This document shows positions 38,759 through 50,312 of a DNA stretch of 64,000 nt, piece by piece; the first letter of the stretch is position 1, and the number at the start of each line of letters is the position of its first letter. A model generated the notes under the pieces. The model worked only from the letters and a program-made list of their open reading frames with translations. It did not search any database and was not told where the DNA came from. Source of the stretch: Pomphorhynchus laevis (taxonomy: Eukaryota > Acanthocephala > Palaeacanthocephala > Echinorhynchida > Pomphorhynchidae); the NCBI GenBank assembly GCA_012934845.2, contig WNNJ02000947.1:1-64000 (forward strand), given 5' to 3'. Position numbers and translations under genes: made by a program.

Positions 38759-39787
38759 TGATATGATTGATGTCATATCCAGTGAGTGCGCTCTATATGC
38801 CGATGATTTAAAGATTTGGCGTCCAATACAAAACGCACGATGTAATTGAGTTGCAACGCGACGGTAGACTCAATCACCCAAATGGTGTCGTGCAAAGGGA
38901 TTGGTTTTGAATCCTAATAAGTGTAGTCATATGCACATAGGTCACATAAAATTCGTAGGGACACATGCGGTAGAAGATGTAAACATCGAAAAGGTTTCAT
39001 GTTTCAGTGATCTGGGCGTGATCGTAAGTAAATATATGAAGACGCGAGTCAACGTCCAATATGTCGCATCCAAATGTCGACGTATGCTAGGCATGTTAAG
39101 ACGCTCGTTTTCCCAACTCGATCCAGTTAGTTTTCGCATTGCTTACTCTCCCCTTATAAAATCGCACGTTATACGCGTCTCCTGCAATACACCCACAACT
39201 CCGTGGCGAATTGAAAATATACGAACGGATATTATGACAAGCAACCCATCTTGTGTCCTCAGTGCGTGGTGTCATCTATACCCAGAGACTGGCATTGTTG
39301 AATGTATACACTGTTGAACGTTGGCTGTCTGACGCCGACCTAATGTATGTATGGCGGTCACTGTCTATACCTGGACATGTTTCGAAGTTTATGTTTACAA
39401 TTCGTCCACCGGGTCGACTACGAGGCCACAGACTTATGATAAAGCGCAGGCTCCATCCCAAAACAAATTGTGTTACGATAAGTGATCGTATTGCTGACCT
39501 GTGGAACAATCTTCATGCATCGACAATTGACAGCGGTTCCGTCCAGAAGTTTAAGGCAATTATTAAATCACGACAATGACAGTTTCACCTTTTTTTCTTT
39601 CTTTACTGTTTTTTTATGTTTTGAGCTATGTGATCCAGCCAATTTGAGGTTATGCTCCTCGACTGTTTTTTTGTGAATTTTTATATAAATAAATTGGTTA
39701 CGAACATACAAAGGGTTCCCTCAAATAGGCCCGTCAAGCACATAAAAACATTGTTTGTCAACAAGATTACGAAGTCATTGATACAAG

Positions 39788-42700
39788 TCAGTGTTCGTCA
39801 GTATTTCTTAAACTCGCAGATAGCGTTGAGCACCCGTCACAGTCAATAGAGGATAACACTGTTGCGGAGGACAGATCTTCTTGTCCAATATAGACGGCTT
39901 TACCACGGGAGGAACGATAACCTCGGATACACATCGACGCGGCCCAACACAGAGCTAAACTGATCTCACTTTTCATACGGTTGATACACTGTGTGTAAGT
40001 GCAGTTCGCACTTTTTGCAGATTGTCTAGATGCGATCCTTTGTAGTACAGCCCGAGCGCCATCTCCAAGGCCGCCATTGCACGCGAGGATAAAGGGGATG
40101 AAGGAACCACGTTCAAGCTGTTGCACTCTCTCCTCGTATTTAGCTCTTTTTCGTGATTCGTGATATGTCATTGAACCGGAAACGTTCGATAATACGATTC
40201 GGCGAGGTAGTTATAAACACTGACGTCAAAAAACGTCCGCTCGAATCGGTTCTCGATCAAGCCTTCGAACACGATGTCGAGTCGTGCGTCTCGTTGCCGG
40301 GTCGTTGTATTCTTCGAAAATGTGTATTCTTCTTTTGGGCATTCTAGTAGCAGTTCATTGCCGACTCCGTGGCAGACGGCCGTGAGATTCCTTGCAAGGA
40401 TATCCCGTACAACGTTGTGACGTATTATTTGAAACCCCTTTCCGTTTGCATGACACACAATGAGACAAACTCGACGCGGCATCGCACATGCACCGTGGCG
40501 GCAAATGTTTTGGTTCCCATCCGTAACGGAGTGCAAGACTGTCATGAAAAACGCGAGGGGATAAATGGCGGTCTTCGCGGTCAGTAGGTAGAACACTCAG
40601 CCATGTTAACGCTACATCAATTTTGGCGTATTCGAAAACTTGCTGAGTTCGTTCAGGCAGACGGTATTTTGCAGTCTTCATCCAGAGTTTTAGTGTTTCT
40701 TCCCTCTGTGTGCGTATTTTCTTTACGGTAAGAAGTTGTTCCGCCCGAAGTTTATCATCTCGATTGTCGGCTGAATACGATGAGCATACTTGCCCAGATG
40801 CATCAAACTCGAAGCTTGCCGCGAAGCATGGATCTAAAACTCCAATACCGCCCAACCGAATGGGCGAGGTAACCACTTTACACCAGTCATAAGTCAGCCT
40901 CTGAGATGTGAGCTCAGGTAAAACATCTCGGACAATGGCGTCTCTGAGTGGTAACAACATGTGTTCCTCGCAGCGGGTAGTTTGCAGAAATTGAGTCCAC
41001 TTCCATTGGAGTGACTTTATGATCCCTACAAAGGATACGTGTGGGTCAAGTCTGCATACCTCTACTAGCCTCGCTAAGGGCTCCAGTTCACTGGAAATTC
41101 GGTTGTGGATTGATGTTTCCATGAATGATTTAGATCCTATGAACGAGCCGAGTATACTTATGCCTTCATTAGTACTTCGAAGTCCTTCAAACTGTAAATC
41201 GGGAACAGTCACGTTTTCGTGAAGAAGGAGGGAAGACTTTGTCGAATTAACATAGTAGCCATAGTCAGGTCCACGCTGCAGTAGTAGTAGAGTCCATACT
41301 TTCTCAAGTGAAGTTGGTCAGATAAAATTTGCGTCATCAGCAAACCATCTCTGCTTGATGTTTGGGCAAGCGGCTCGGACCAACCTGATCAACGGTAAGG
41401 AAGACATTGAGAAAATAGCCATGGCGAGTGGGTCGACCTGTGTCACACCCTCTTTGGAGGGCATCGTTTCTCAATCAACAACTAGTAGAGCATCTGCTGC
41501 ATAAATGTTCTCCATCGTGCGTGCCAGCGCTGGGCATATAAATGGCATGTTAATCATGGCTACTGTTCTGTTAAGCCTGTTAAACGAATTTCTTGTGTCG
41601 ATGCAGAGAATGCCGTATTCAGGATTGTCATGGAAATCATCTCTAACAGATGTCAACAGAAGTCAACGAAAGAAGTCAACACCGCTGCGCTGCGATGCAC
41701 ACAGTTGTTCAATGCCAGCCACATCTTGTAGATCCGTTTTGATAAGGTTTAGGATAGCCTTGCAGATAATTCGCCTGCTCACGTCAGCGACGCCTATGGG
41801 GCGCAGACTATTGTCTTTTTTCGGAATAGCCACTAGCCTGCATGCGACAAATGCCTCAAGTGTGGCGGGCGATACTTTCTCGGTTGCTATTTTGATCGCG
41901 AGTGCAGACAGAGCTTCAGCGAGCATGAAAGATTCCCTGCCAAAAGATGTTAGTAGTCGCTTCCACAGAGACGAATCTACACCGGAAGGTCCCGCAGATC
42001 CAAAGGTGGAGCGGGAAAATCGGACAATGTTTGTACCGTCAATTTCGAAAAAAGAGGAAGGGTCGTGAGGAAATATGCCATCGATGGGCGATCGCAGCAG
42101 GGCGTCCTTTCACCATTGCTGCGTCTGGATGCAGTAACTGTAGTTGTTCCTTTACAGTTGAGTCGCCTAGGACTTGGGTAGCACGTAGTGTACCGGATGC
42201 GACGGATCCGTAAAGTATGGAGGTGGAAGCACTCAGTCGTCCCTTTTTCAACAGTCTGCAATACCGACCCTTCCAGTCAACGTCGTCAGTGGCATGTTTA
42301 GAAAGTCGGGATCGTGCTTGGAGACAACTGGACTCCTCGAAGAGGTTGGTGAATTGGAGATTCTTCCACTGATGAATTCTTTGCTCGAGCGATTTGCGGA
42401 GGTGGGTAGTTTTTCGTGTGGGCAAACGCTGCAAGACGCACGCGAGAGCACCGTCGCAGCTTTCAGTGCGCTGTAATTATGAAATGTATCCTCTCTCGCT
42501 GCTCGGTAGTAAATATCTGCAAGGATGACAATGTAGTCTCTAATAGCATTGCAAGGTGGTGGGTCCAACAAGCTCGGAGGCCATCTTATTACCTCCTCGT
42601 ATATTTCATCTAGTGATAACTTGCGGGATAAATTCGCTTCGGCTACAGTTGGACTTGCTGTTGGGGTGCTGCATAACCTCAGCTGATGCCTGTTGATGCA

Positions 42701-42833
42701 ATGTGAGGCAGATCAGGTGATACAATCTTCGCCGCTTCGTGCACATTTGCAGCCTTTGCACCGAACATTTGGTCCGTTGCAAGAACAGCACTTGTGTTCG
42801 GATGAAGGTTTGCCTCTTGGCATTCCGTGACAA
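39788..42833 (-). mobile_element. Reverse-transcriptase element with N-terminal Cys-rich module and C-terminal Cys/His domain
   Basis: A broken minus-strand element with many breaks. Parts in order: a Cys-rich module near 42830-42650 (CCSCNGPNVRCKGCKC); a linker with GRLSASTSILYGSVASGTLR (about 42200); an RT with FVACRLVAIPKKDNSLRPIG (41800s), DTRNSFNRLNR (41600s), DPLAMAIFSMSSLPLIR and WFADDANFI (41400s); then a C-terminal region with FHDSLALRYGWEPKHLPPRC, LSHCVSCKRKG and RLDIVFEG... FFDVSVYN (about 40450-40190), and FIPFILACNGGLGDGA (about 40080). The Cys/His block followed by a possible PD-(D/E)XK-like segment recalls the restriction-like endonuclease of R2-type retrotransposons, but the RT motifs are atypical. 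I would not fix the clade. It lies between two plus-strand CR1-type LINEs. Confidence 0.75.
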
Positions 42834-43074
42834 TTGTACTGTAGTGTAAGTTTTATCAGATTGATATGCGTAAGGTATTCAAACAAAGCGGTGTGTATGT
42901 TATTTATTGTGTATATTAATATTGTAAGTAGTTTATTTATTTTTTCAAATTTTTTTAATGGAAAAATTATGATTGTTATTTTTGTTTTGTTTCTAAACTA
43001 TTTTGAATCGTCATTTTTTATTGCGTTATGCAAACAATATGTCATGATTGAGATTACTTTTAAATGATAACATG

Positions 43075-46000
43075 GATATCATAGTAATCGCACACAACTG
43101 CACTTTTTAACAACTTGCACTTAAGCACACACTACTTACAAGCAAGCCCAACGAGCACACAAGCTTAAACAACGTTCCATCTTGTCTGACAAAATCTCTA
43201 CTGTCTAGGGATTTTGTTTGTGGGTTCTGTGCTTCCGAATTGCTCTCCTTGTTGTTTAAGGGCCATTGTGACGAGCAAGTATCAATAAATGCTTCGGAGA
43301 GGAACGCAGATTCAAACAGTCACAACGATGGAAATGATCATAGTATTGACGAGCCAAAAAGGAGTTCAGAAGCGTTCAGACAGTCAAGCAGCTCGTCGTC
43401 AGTCAATGCATGCTTGACTTCCTACTCAAGCATGCATTTAGATTATCGGGCTCTGATTTTCATATACTCCGTGATTTATCTACTGCAGATCGTTTGAGAA
43501 GACACGAGGTTTTCAACGAGCTGCATCGACGGCTGGAAAGTGGTGAAGACAACCTATGTGTCCGGAATTTTCGCGTGGTCAAGTGGCGTCCGACTGTCCG
43601 GTGGCATCCCTTATTTTTGTAAAGTTAGACTTCTTTAGAAGTGATGGTTCGTGTGTAGGGAAACTAGTAGACTTCGCTAGCGTCACCGAGCGTGTCACAT
43701 TTTCTCATTATACGAACATTTTTGTCGGTTATTCAAATGTTCGTAGTCTCATGGTTCAGTTCTCTGAAATTAAATTCATAGTTGCTTCGAAACGTTTTGA
43801 TGTATTTTGTATAACCGAAACATGCCTACATTCTAACATTTCGAATGATTGTGTTGTCATCCCACACTATTTTCTAATACGTTCGGATCGCTCGTGTTGT
43901 AAACGTGGAGGTGGGGTAGCCACCTATGTGCGAAATAGTCTCCTGGTATCAAATATCGCTGCTTTTCGCGACGATATTGGTTCTTCCTTTGAAGTTCTTG
44001 TTTTTACACTGGGAAATGATCAACGATCCCGATTCTGTGTCCTTTACCGTTCTCCGTCCTATGAATTAAGATTTGACTCTCTTAAACCAAATTTGCTGAG
44101 TTTATCTTCGTATCCTATGATTTTGCTCCTGGGTGACTTCAATATCTCCCAAATAGAATGGAAAAATAGTCATTCACGACCAATTCACGGAATTGGGAAA
44201 GCACTGAGTGACTTTCTGTTACTCGAAATGCTACTAGTTCAACATATTAAAGAACCTACTTGTGTGACAATGACTCCTTCTATACTCGATTTGATCTTTA
44301 CTAAGTGTTTGGGTGACGTTTCAGGTGTTCGTTATGACGCACCAATTAACAATAGCGATCACTGTGTACTCTCTCTATGCGACTGTCGCTGTTCAACAGG
44401 GCCTCACAAAACTCTAATTTTAAAAAACGTTGTTAGGTAGGTGTTGATGCTAGTCAACTAGCTGCAAGCTTCCCAAAGGATATCTGTAATAGTCTTTGTA
44501 TTCACCTCAGTTTGGAGGTTCCAGTAGTCTTTGATCTGCTTCATGATGAATTGAAGCGAATTTCTGATATCTTTGCTCCGCTACGTGCCTGCAAGTCCAA
44601 GCATGGACATCCTCCTTGGCTCGGCAGAGAGCTTCTTAATGCTATCAGATCCCGCAACAAATTGTGGCGCGAATTTAGGCGTTCTCCTGCTTCCAAACGT
44701 GCCTACTTCGACTATCAGAACTTATGCAATCGGCTAAAATTTCAGAAACGCTATTCGTACGAAGATAGTATCGCCAGGGATGCATCTTTGAATCCTAGGA
44801 GGTTTTGGTCTTATGTAAGAAACAACAGAACTCTTGTCGCCACAATTAGCTCAATCCAAACGCCAACTGAAACTTTGACCGATCCGTCTCTAATCGCCCA
44901 ACATTTAGCTGATGGCTTCTTGGTACAGGCTTTGACCTCTAACAAACTGCATGAATTTAGTTGGAAGTATGTTCCGGTTGCTCATCGGTGTTGTGTTCGT
45001 CCACTCAGAGTGGATGAGGTGTTGAACGAGGTTATGAAGCTCGATCCGTTTGCATCTCCGGGACCAGACAACATTGCCCCCTTCTTCGTCAAATCCCTAG
45101 CGAACGTACTGAGCAATGATTTAACTATGTTCTTCAGATACAGCTTGGACACATCTTGGATTCCTACCTGTTGGAAGTGTGTAATTGTGGTGCCTATTCC
45201 TAAAAAGCATCCTGCTAGCTTTTGCGCGAACTTTTAACCCATTAGCTTGACCAGCGTATTCTGCAAACTTTTAGAAAGAATCATTGCTAGTAGAATCACG
45301 GATAATTTGGATCGTAATCACATATTGGTTGAATCTCAACATGGTTTCAGGATCGGACGTTTATGCCTTACTAACCTACTAACTGCGCGTGAAAAATGGG
45401 CTGATGCTCTGGCGGCTGGGTTTTAGGTTCATACAGTATTCCTTGGTTTTTCGAAAGCTTTTGATAGGGTACCACACGACGGTATATTGTCTTTACTGTA
45501 TCACTATGGACTCCATTCATATATTTGTGAGCGAGTCAGGCAATTTCTATCGAATAGGTCTTTCCGAGTTTGTGTGGGGTGTGTGTTTTCTTATTCGGTG
45601 AATGTTAATTCTGGCGTATCGCAGGAATCAGTCCTTGGCCCACTGCTCTTTATAATCTTCATTAATGATCTGCTACTCCGCTTATCATGCTCTCATCTAG
45701 CTTTTGCAAACGATCTAAAGATTTTGTCGATCATTAGAAGTCATGCTGATCGAGTATCGTTACAAAATGATCTAAACTCTCTGATCAAGTGGTGCGATTC
45801 TACCGAACTACGGTTAAATGTGTTGATAAATGTGTCCTCATGCAACTAGGGCGCCTGATTGAAACTATAAGGTACTATATTGGAGATATTGTCTTAAAGA
45901 AAGTGTATCATCGTAAGGATTTAAGGATTATTGTCCATCGATCCTCGAAAACAAAGTTGAACACCGACTTCTTTCTAGGTAAAGCTACTAGGGCGTTATA

Positions 46001-46670
46001 TTGTATTAAAAATGCATTCCTCAGGTTAAGCTGTCATATGTTCAAGAAGTTATTCATCTCCCTCGTCAGGCCACACTTGGAGTACTGCATTCAGGCTTTT
46101 TTCCCTGTCACTAAACAAGAAATATTAGACCTGGAGTATATTCTTAGGCGCGGATCGAGGCTCTGTATTGGCTTAAGTGGTATTCAGTATTATGTAGGTC
46201 TAAGTCGTATTGGGATGTTGTCGGTAAGTGAGAGGTTCATATCCTTGGAAATGCTATGTCTATGGCATATGTCGAATGCTGCGGTGGGTTATCCCAGCGA
46301 TGTAATCACTGGGCGAGTAGATCAGTTGCGAGGACATAGCAGAGTCTTGTATAAATTTGGATTTGGCAGATTACCAAAAGTGTATAGACTCTCGAGGAGA
46401 GGAATTAACATGTAGAATTCGTTGCCTGAGAAAGTCGTTGCATCCCCGGTTTGAGATCGTTTAAATCACGATGCTACAAATGGATACGTGAACAATGCCA
46501 CCATTCAACACTATCACTGGAATACCCTAATTAGCTACGTTGACTGACTATTTGATTTTCTTCTTTTTTGGACTCTGCCTGAATAGCCTCTTGGCTTTGG
46601 TATGTATTGGAATAATAATAAACATCACAATATTTCATTTCTTAAGCTTATTGATGGATGAATAATAAAT
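43075..46670 (+). mobile_element. CR1-type LINE, copy 2 (different subfamily)
   Basis: ORF1 is shortened: a Cys start near 43200 and the C-terminal FRLSGSDFHILRDLSTADRL at 43410-43620. ORF2: an APE endonuclease at 43720-44430 (NVRSLMVQFSEIKF, FCITETCLHSN, LLGDFNISQIEW, PSILDLIFT, NNSDHCVL, all in one frame of 294 codons), and an RT at 44512-46415 with PFASPGPDNIAP, VSQESVLGPLLFIIFIN, FANDLKIL (in place of ADD), and a C-terminal RLSCHMFKKLFISLVRPHLE. A few frame changes. The 3' end AATAATAATAAACATC is near 46625. Amino-acid similarity to copy 1 is clear but low, so they are separate subfamilies. Confidence 0.85.
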
Positions 46671-46767
46671 TTACATTCAATGAAACTTATTTGGTTTCTT
46701 ATTGGGTGCATGATGTTATTAAAGAATATATTACTATCATTGATGTAGCAATCACGGACATTCCAAT

Positions 46768-47000
46768 GTCGTAATAATTAAGGATATTGTTTTATCGGCC
46801 TCCAACTTTAGCGTTACTGTCGAATATGCGTTATGTACTAAGCTACACCAAAACGCTCTTGATCTTCCCTCATTTGATAGCACAGTGCTTTTGCAATGTC
46901 GTTATAGTTACGGGCATTGCTGTACCGGACGCCGCCTTTAGCGTTTTTGCCGAATATGCGTCATGGACTAAGCTACACAAAAAACGCTCTTGTTCTCTAT
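46768..47000 (+). repeat. Two-copy coding-like tandem duplication
   Basis: Copies of about 130 bp start at 46768 and 46898. In one frame they read NVVIIKDIVLSASNFSVTVE and NVVIVTGIAVPDAAFSVFAE, both followed by YA.(C/W)TKLH. The DNA has diverged but the protein pattern is kept, as in a decayed repeat protein. The family is not recognised and no start or exon signals are clear. Confidence 0.55.
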
Positions 47001-47703
47001 CATATAATGATACTTTTGGTTCGAATTCAGCTCTATTAGGTATTTAAGCATCGGCAATAAAGTTTTATGTTATTTCTTCCCAACCTTTATCTCTTTATTT
47101 TTACTGATATTATTGAGTAGTATCATTTGTATCATTAGAATCATGAGAAAATATTCCTTAAAATCGAAAACTTAGTTAATGGTATAAATATAAGACCGAC
47201 GAACGTGGAATGGTGACTAGATTCGGTGATTTAATAAAAGGCCAAGAAATAAGTCATCAAATAATTTAATTATCTGTTATCATGTTATACATTATGTTAT
47301 TTAAATCTTATTTCAATATTATTTTTTTATTAAAAATAAATTTATAAATTATAAATTAATAATTTATAAATATTAAATATTTATGAACTTAGATAGTAAA
47401 TTGCGTAAAGGGGATTTTCGGATAGAAGTCATAAAGGTAATACAAATGTGACGAAAGAAAATTCAAAGCATCATCGATCTCATGTATAGCGCTAAAGACG
47501 AAAGCCGCCATATTTGACAGATTACCCGTATTAACTAGACGGGAAGAATGTAATATGCTATATTAGACATTTTCTGTTTATATTTTTAGATGTTCAACTT
47601 GTTTATAAAAATTTTTGCTCTTGCATTTTAAACAAAAAGACGCCCATAACATTATTTATACATTAAATTACATTTATGTTCATACGTATCTAACTTAAAG
47701 GCT
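47001..47703. other. AT-rich spacer downstream of the YEATS gene
   Basis: No gene or element recognised. Confidence 0.5.
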
Positions 47704-48585
47704 CTAATTATCGTTATCATATATAACTGGCTCTATTGTGTCATTTGTTTTCTCAATATTTGGTTCATAATCATTGTCGTCGGATTCATCAGATAAATTT
47801 TCATCAACGTCACTATGCATTAATGTATTCTGTTCACTGCTATCGTTAGTGCTTGTAATGGTTGAATCCTTTGTAGATACCTTCTTTTTACAAGATACAG
47901 CAATATTACCTCCCGTTCTCCAGCTATTAGTTTTCATAAATTTTGACAGCATTTCCGTTTCTTTGGATACAAGTTCTTCCATTTTGCCTTGAATATAAAG
48001 AATTCTGTTCTTTAGAAAATTTTCTTCACTCTTTACTAATTGTCTTGCTCTGTCAATCAGACTTTCTATTTCTGTCATGTCTTGATTCTTGATTTTATCG
48101 CTTGCTTCTATAAGAGATGAACAGTTATCTACAATGCATTTAATCAGTGGCTGACTAGGCTTACGGAACACTATCGAATCGTGAATTTCGAATTTTGACT
48201 GCTGGGAATTTTTAAAAGTAGATTCATCAGTTGAAAATAATCTCAAATAATAGTTTAAAGTTAATTCTCTGTCTGGTAGAAGATCTTTAAATTTTATAGT
48301 TATCTCAATATCAAACTCACCCCAGCCGGTTTCATGAATTTCATATGGCGAACAAGTTAGTGTTCTGACCGGATTACTGTAACTGTTATGTAGACGAAAC
48401 GTAATTGATTCAACAAAATAATCCAATATCTCGCAATCTTTGCTCACTGTTGAACGGAAAAATAACGACCATCTATGTGTATGGCCAATTGGCATTGAAT
48501 CGTCTTCGGGGCAATGTACCACATGGTTACCGTATAAAATTGGAATTTCGATGCAATTGCAACACATCGAACAATTTGAATTCAT
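47704..48585 (-). CDS. YEATS4: YEATS-domain protein, GAS41/YEATS4 type
   Basis: A 293-aa nuclear histone-acyl-lysine reader; GAS41 is a subunit of the TIP60/SRCAP chromatin-remodelling complexes. The YEATS domain (about 12-145) has PILYGNHV, HTHRWSLFFR (35-44), ITFRLHNSYSNPVRTLT, where H and S/Y line the acyl pocket, SPYEIHETGWGEFDIEI (79-95) with the conserved Trp, and LTLNYYLRLFSTDE. A predicted coiled coil (about 165-215) follows, as in GAS41, where it mediates dimer or complex contacts. The C-terminus (about 225-293) is extended, acidic and Ser/Thr-rich, and has no match I know of in GAS41, which ends near 227 aa. Unusually Cys-rich N-terminus (MNSNCSMCCNC). One exon. An ENL/AF9 relative is less likely, because of the 'GWGEF' and short length. 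Confidence 0.9.
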   Translation of the reverse strand: MNSNCSMCCNCIEIPILYGNHVVHCPEDDSMPIGHTHRWSLFFRSTVSKDCEILDYFVESITFRLHNSYSNPVRTLTCSPYEIHETGWGEFDIEITIKFKDLLPDRELTLNYYLRLFSTDESTFKNSQQSKFEIHDSIVFRKPSQPLIKCIVDNCSSLIEASDKIKNQDMTEIESLIDRARQLVKSEENFLKNRILYIQGKMEELVSKETEMLSKFMKTNSWRTGGNIAVSCKKKVSTKDSTITSTNDSSEQNTLMHSDVDENLSDESDDNDYEPNIEKTNDTIEPVIYDNDN

Positions 48586-48859
48586 GGTGAATTCTCTGAA
48601 AAACTATTGTAAATATTTCAGTCTGAATAACTTTACCAAAATTTGCAAATGTTTAATTTGTGCATTAATTTGATTATTAATCCCTATTGGATTTTTAGTC
48701 GATCTTAAAAATGCAGTATCGCTATTTTGGTTCTGTTAGCAATTTCCGTCGATCCTGATCAGAATAGACTGAACAAAATAAACTAAATATGAAGTTCGTT
48801 CCTGAACAGCATAACCGTTTGATCCGATTCAGACTTAAAAAAACATGTATTTTAACATA

Positions 48860-49515
48860 TCAAATGCGTGCCGGCACACGCTTACATGACCACAATAAAA
48901 GAACAAAAATCTAAATTATGTGTCGAGAAGGTGGGGACGGAGGAGGTATTTTAATTTAATAAAGAAGGGAGCGCGGCGGACGTCGAGTGGGAGCTGATTC
49001 CAGGCGAGTAGGGGGGGGGCGAGGAAGGATCGGATACCGCAGTTGTTAGAGTAATTGGGAACGTAGAGTAAGGGGGAATTACGGGAACGCAGTGATAGAG
49101 AGGTGGGACTAGCGTCGTCTAAGAAATAAAGGTTGATGAACGATGGGGAGCCGACAGCGATGAGACGAAAAGTTGCGAGAAGAAGGCGGAGTTGTATGCG
49201 GATGTGGATGGTGGGCCACGAGAGTTGAGCAAGATATGTGAATGTGTGGTCAAAGCGACAGAAACGTAGGAGCACTCGAACGACGGAGTTGATGATGCGT
49301 TGTAGGTGTAGGATGATGGATTTTGGAGAATTGGCGAAAAGGCTGAGGCAGTAATCGATTTAAGTGACAAGAAACAATGAAGGAAGAGACATACAGGAAC
49401 TGAAGTCGATAAGGGAGCGGATACGGCGGATGCCACATAGAAATAAGTTAGACGAGCGGACCTTGTCACAGACGAAGGGTTTAAGGGAAAGGTATTCATG
49501 AAATGGAATCTCAAG
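48860..49515 (-). mobile_element. L2/CR1-type LINE 3' fragment, copy 3
   Basis: On the minus strand it repeats the sequence of the copies at 24.4 and 25.2 kb: ITASAFSPILQNPSS and FTYLAQLSWPTIHIRIQLR, NYSNNCGIRS, AWNQLPLDVRRAPF, and a 3' tail with GTGCCGGCACGCATTTGATA. 5'-truncated. It sits between the YEATS and ShKT genes. Confidence 0.85.
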
Positions 49516-49519
49516 AAAG

Positions 49520-50312
49520 TGAGATTGTGAACTATGGGGCAATGAAAAAATAAAATAATTTTATTTATGAGTAAAATTTTGTAAGCCTCTGTTAGTAATT
49601 TACTTATATATTTACGTTAGTCATTTTGTCTAACTATGGTCTGGGGTCAGTTTGTGACGCAGTTTGTAGAATTTCGATTTAGAACAAACCAGACCAGCAA
49701 AATTTATTCGAGAATATCTAGAAAAAAAATAAACGTTTCGACTCTGAATTGAAATTATATATAATAAAAAATTTGAGAGATAAAATAACATACAATCTAT
49801 TTGACCTGTGGAAGACCCCTAGAGGGTTGAAACGTTGTCACAAATAATTTGGTTATCTTTGTCGGTTTCTTTCGAACTTTTAAATATATATTAATACAAT
49901 ATATTTGTATATTACTAACTGTTTTTTATTAATTTTATCTGACTCGCAGCAATGACAAATAACCGCCTTCGCCAAGTTATCCCTAGGGATTACTTGGCGA
50001 AAGTAATTAATTACTAATTAAGAATTTAAAGAATTTTTGTATTTTTGTCGGAATCTTCGTATCAGAAAAATGTTAGAAAAGAGTAAAAATATTTTAAAAA
50101 TATTGTTGCTAATGAAGATAGAAATATTAGTTATTAACTAATTTTAAATTATCTAAATATTTTCCTTTTCTTTATAAATTTCTAAAATATCATACTAATG
50201 CTTATGTACTGAATAGGTCAATAACGATACTATATAATTATTATCAAAAAAGCTTTAGAATTTATCTAAAATTATCATTTTTATTAAAACAAACAATTGA
50301 AATGTATCAGAT
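49520..50312. other. Spacer with PLE-terminus-like motif and a hairpin
   Basis: TTGAAACGTTGTCACAAATA followed by a T-rich CGGTTTCTTTCGAA (about 49828-49880) resembles the segment at 63655-63710. Such 'GAAACGTT' ends are typical of Penelope-like terminal repeats, but no RT part is present here. TTCGCCAAGT (49969-49978) pairs with ACTTGGCGAA (49992-50001) around the small palindrome ATCCCTAGGGAT. AATAAA for the ShKT gene is near 50281-50287. Confidence 0.5.

Larger units (their letters stand above)
35590..39690 (+). mobile_element. CR1-type LINE, copy 1 (ORF1 + EN + RT)
   Basis: Full-length layout of about 4.1 kb: ORF1 35652-36758, then an APE endonuclease (about 36870-37700: DIVALTETWL, GLFYRSPH, FLGDFNMPHVDW), an RT (about 37763-39100) and a C-terminal block to 39580. 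The 3' end (AAATAAATTGG) is near 39690. There are about five frame changes in ORF2, so it is inactive. The next element follows on the other strand. Confidence 0.87.
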
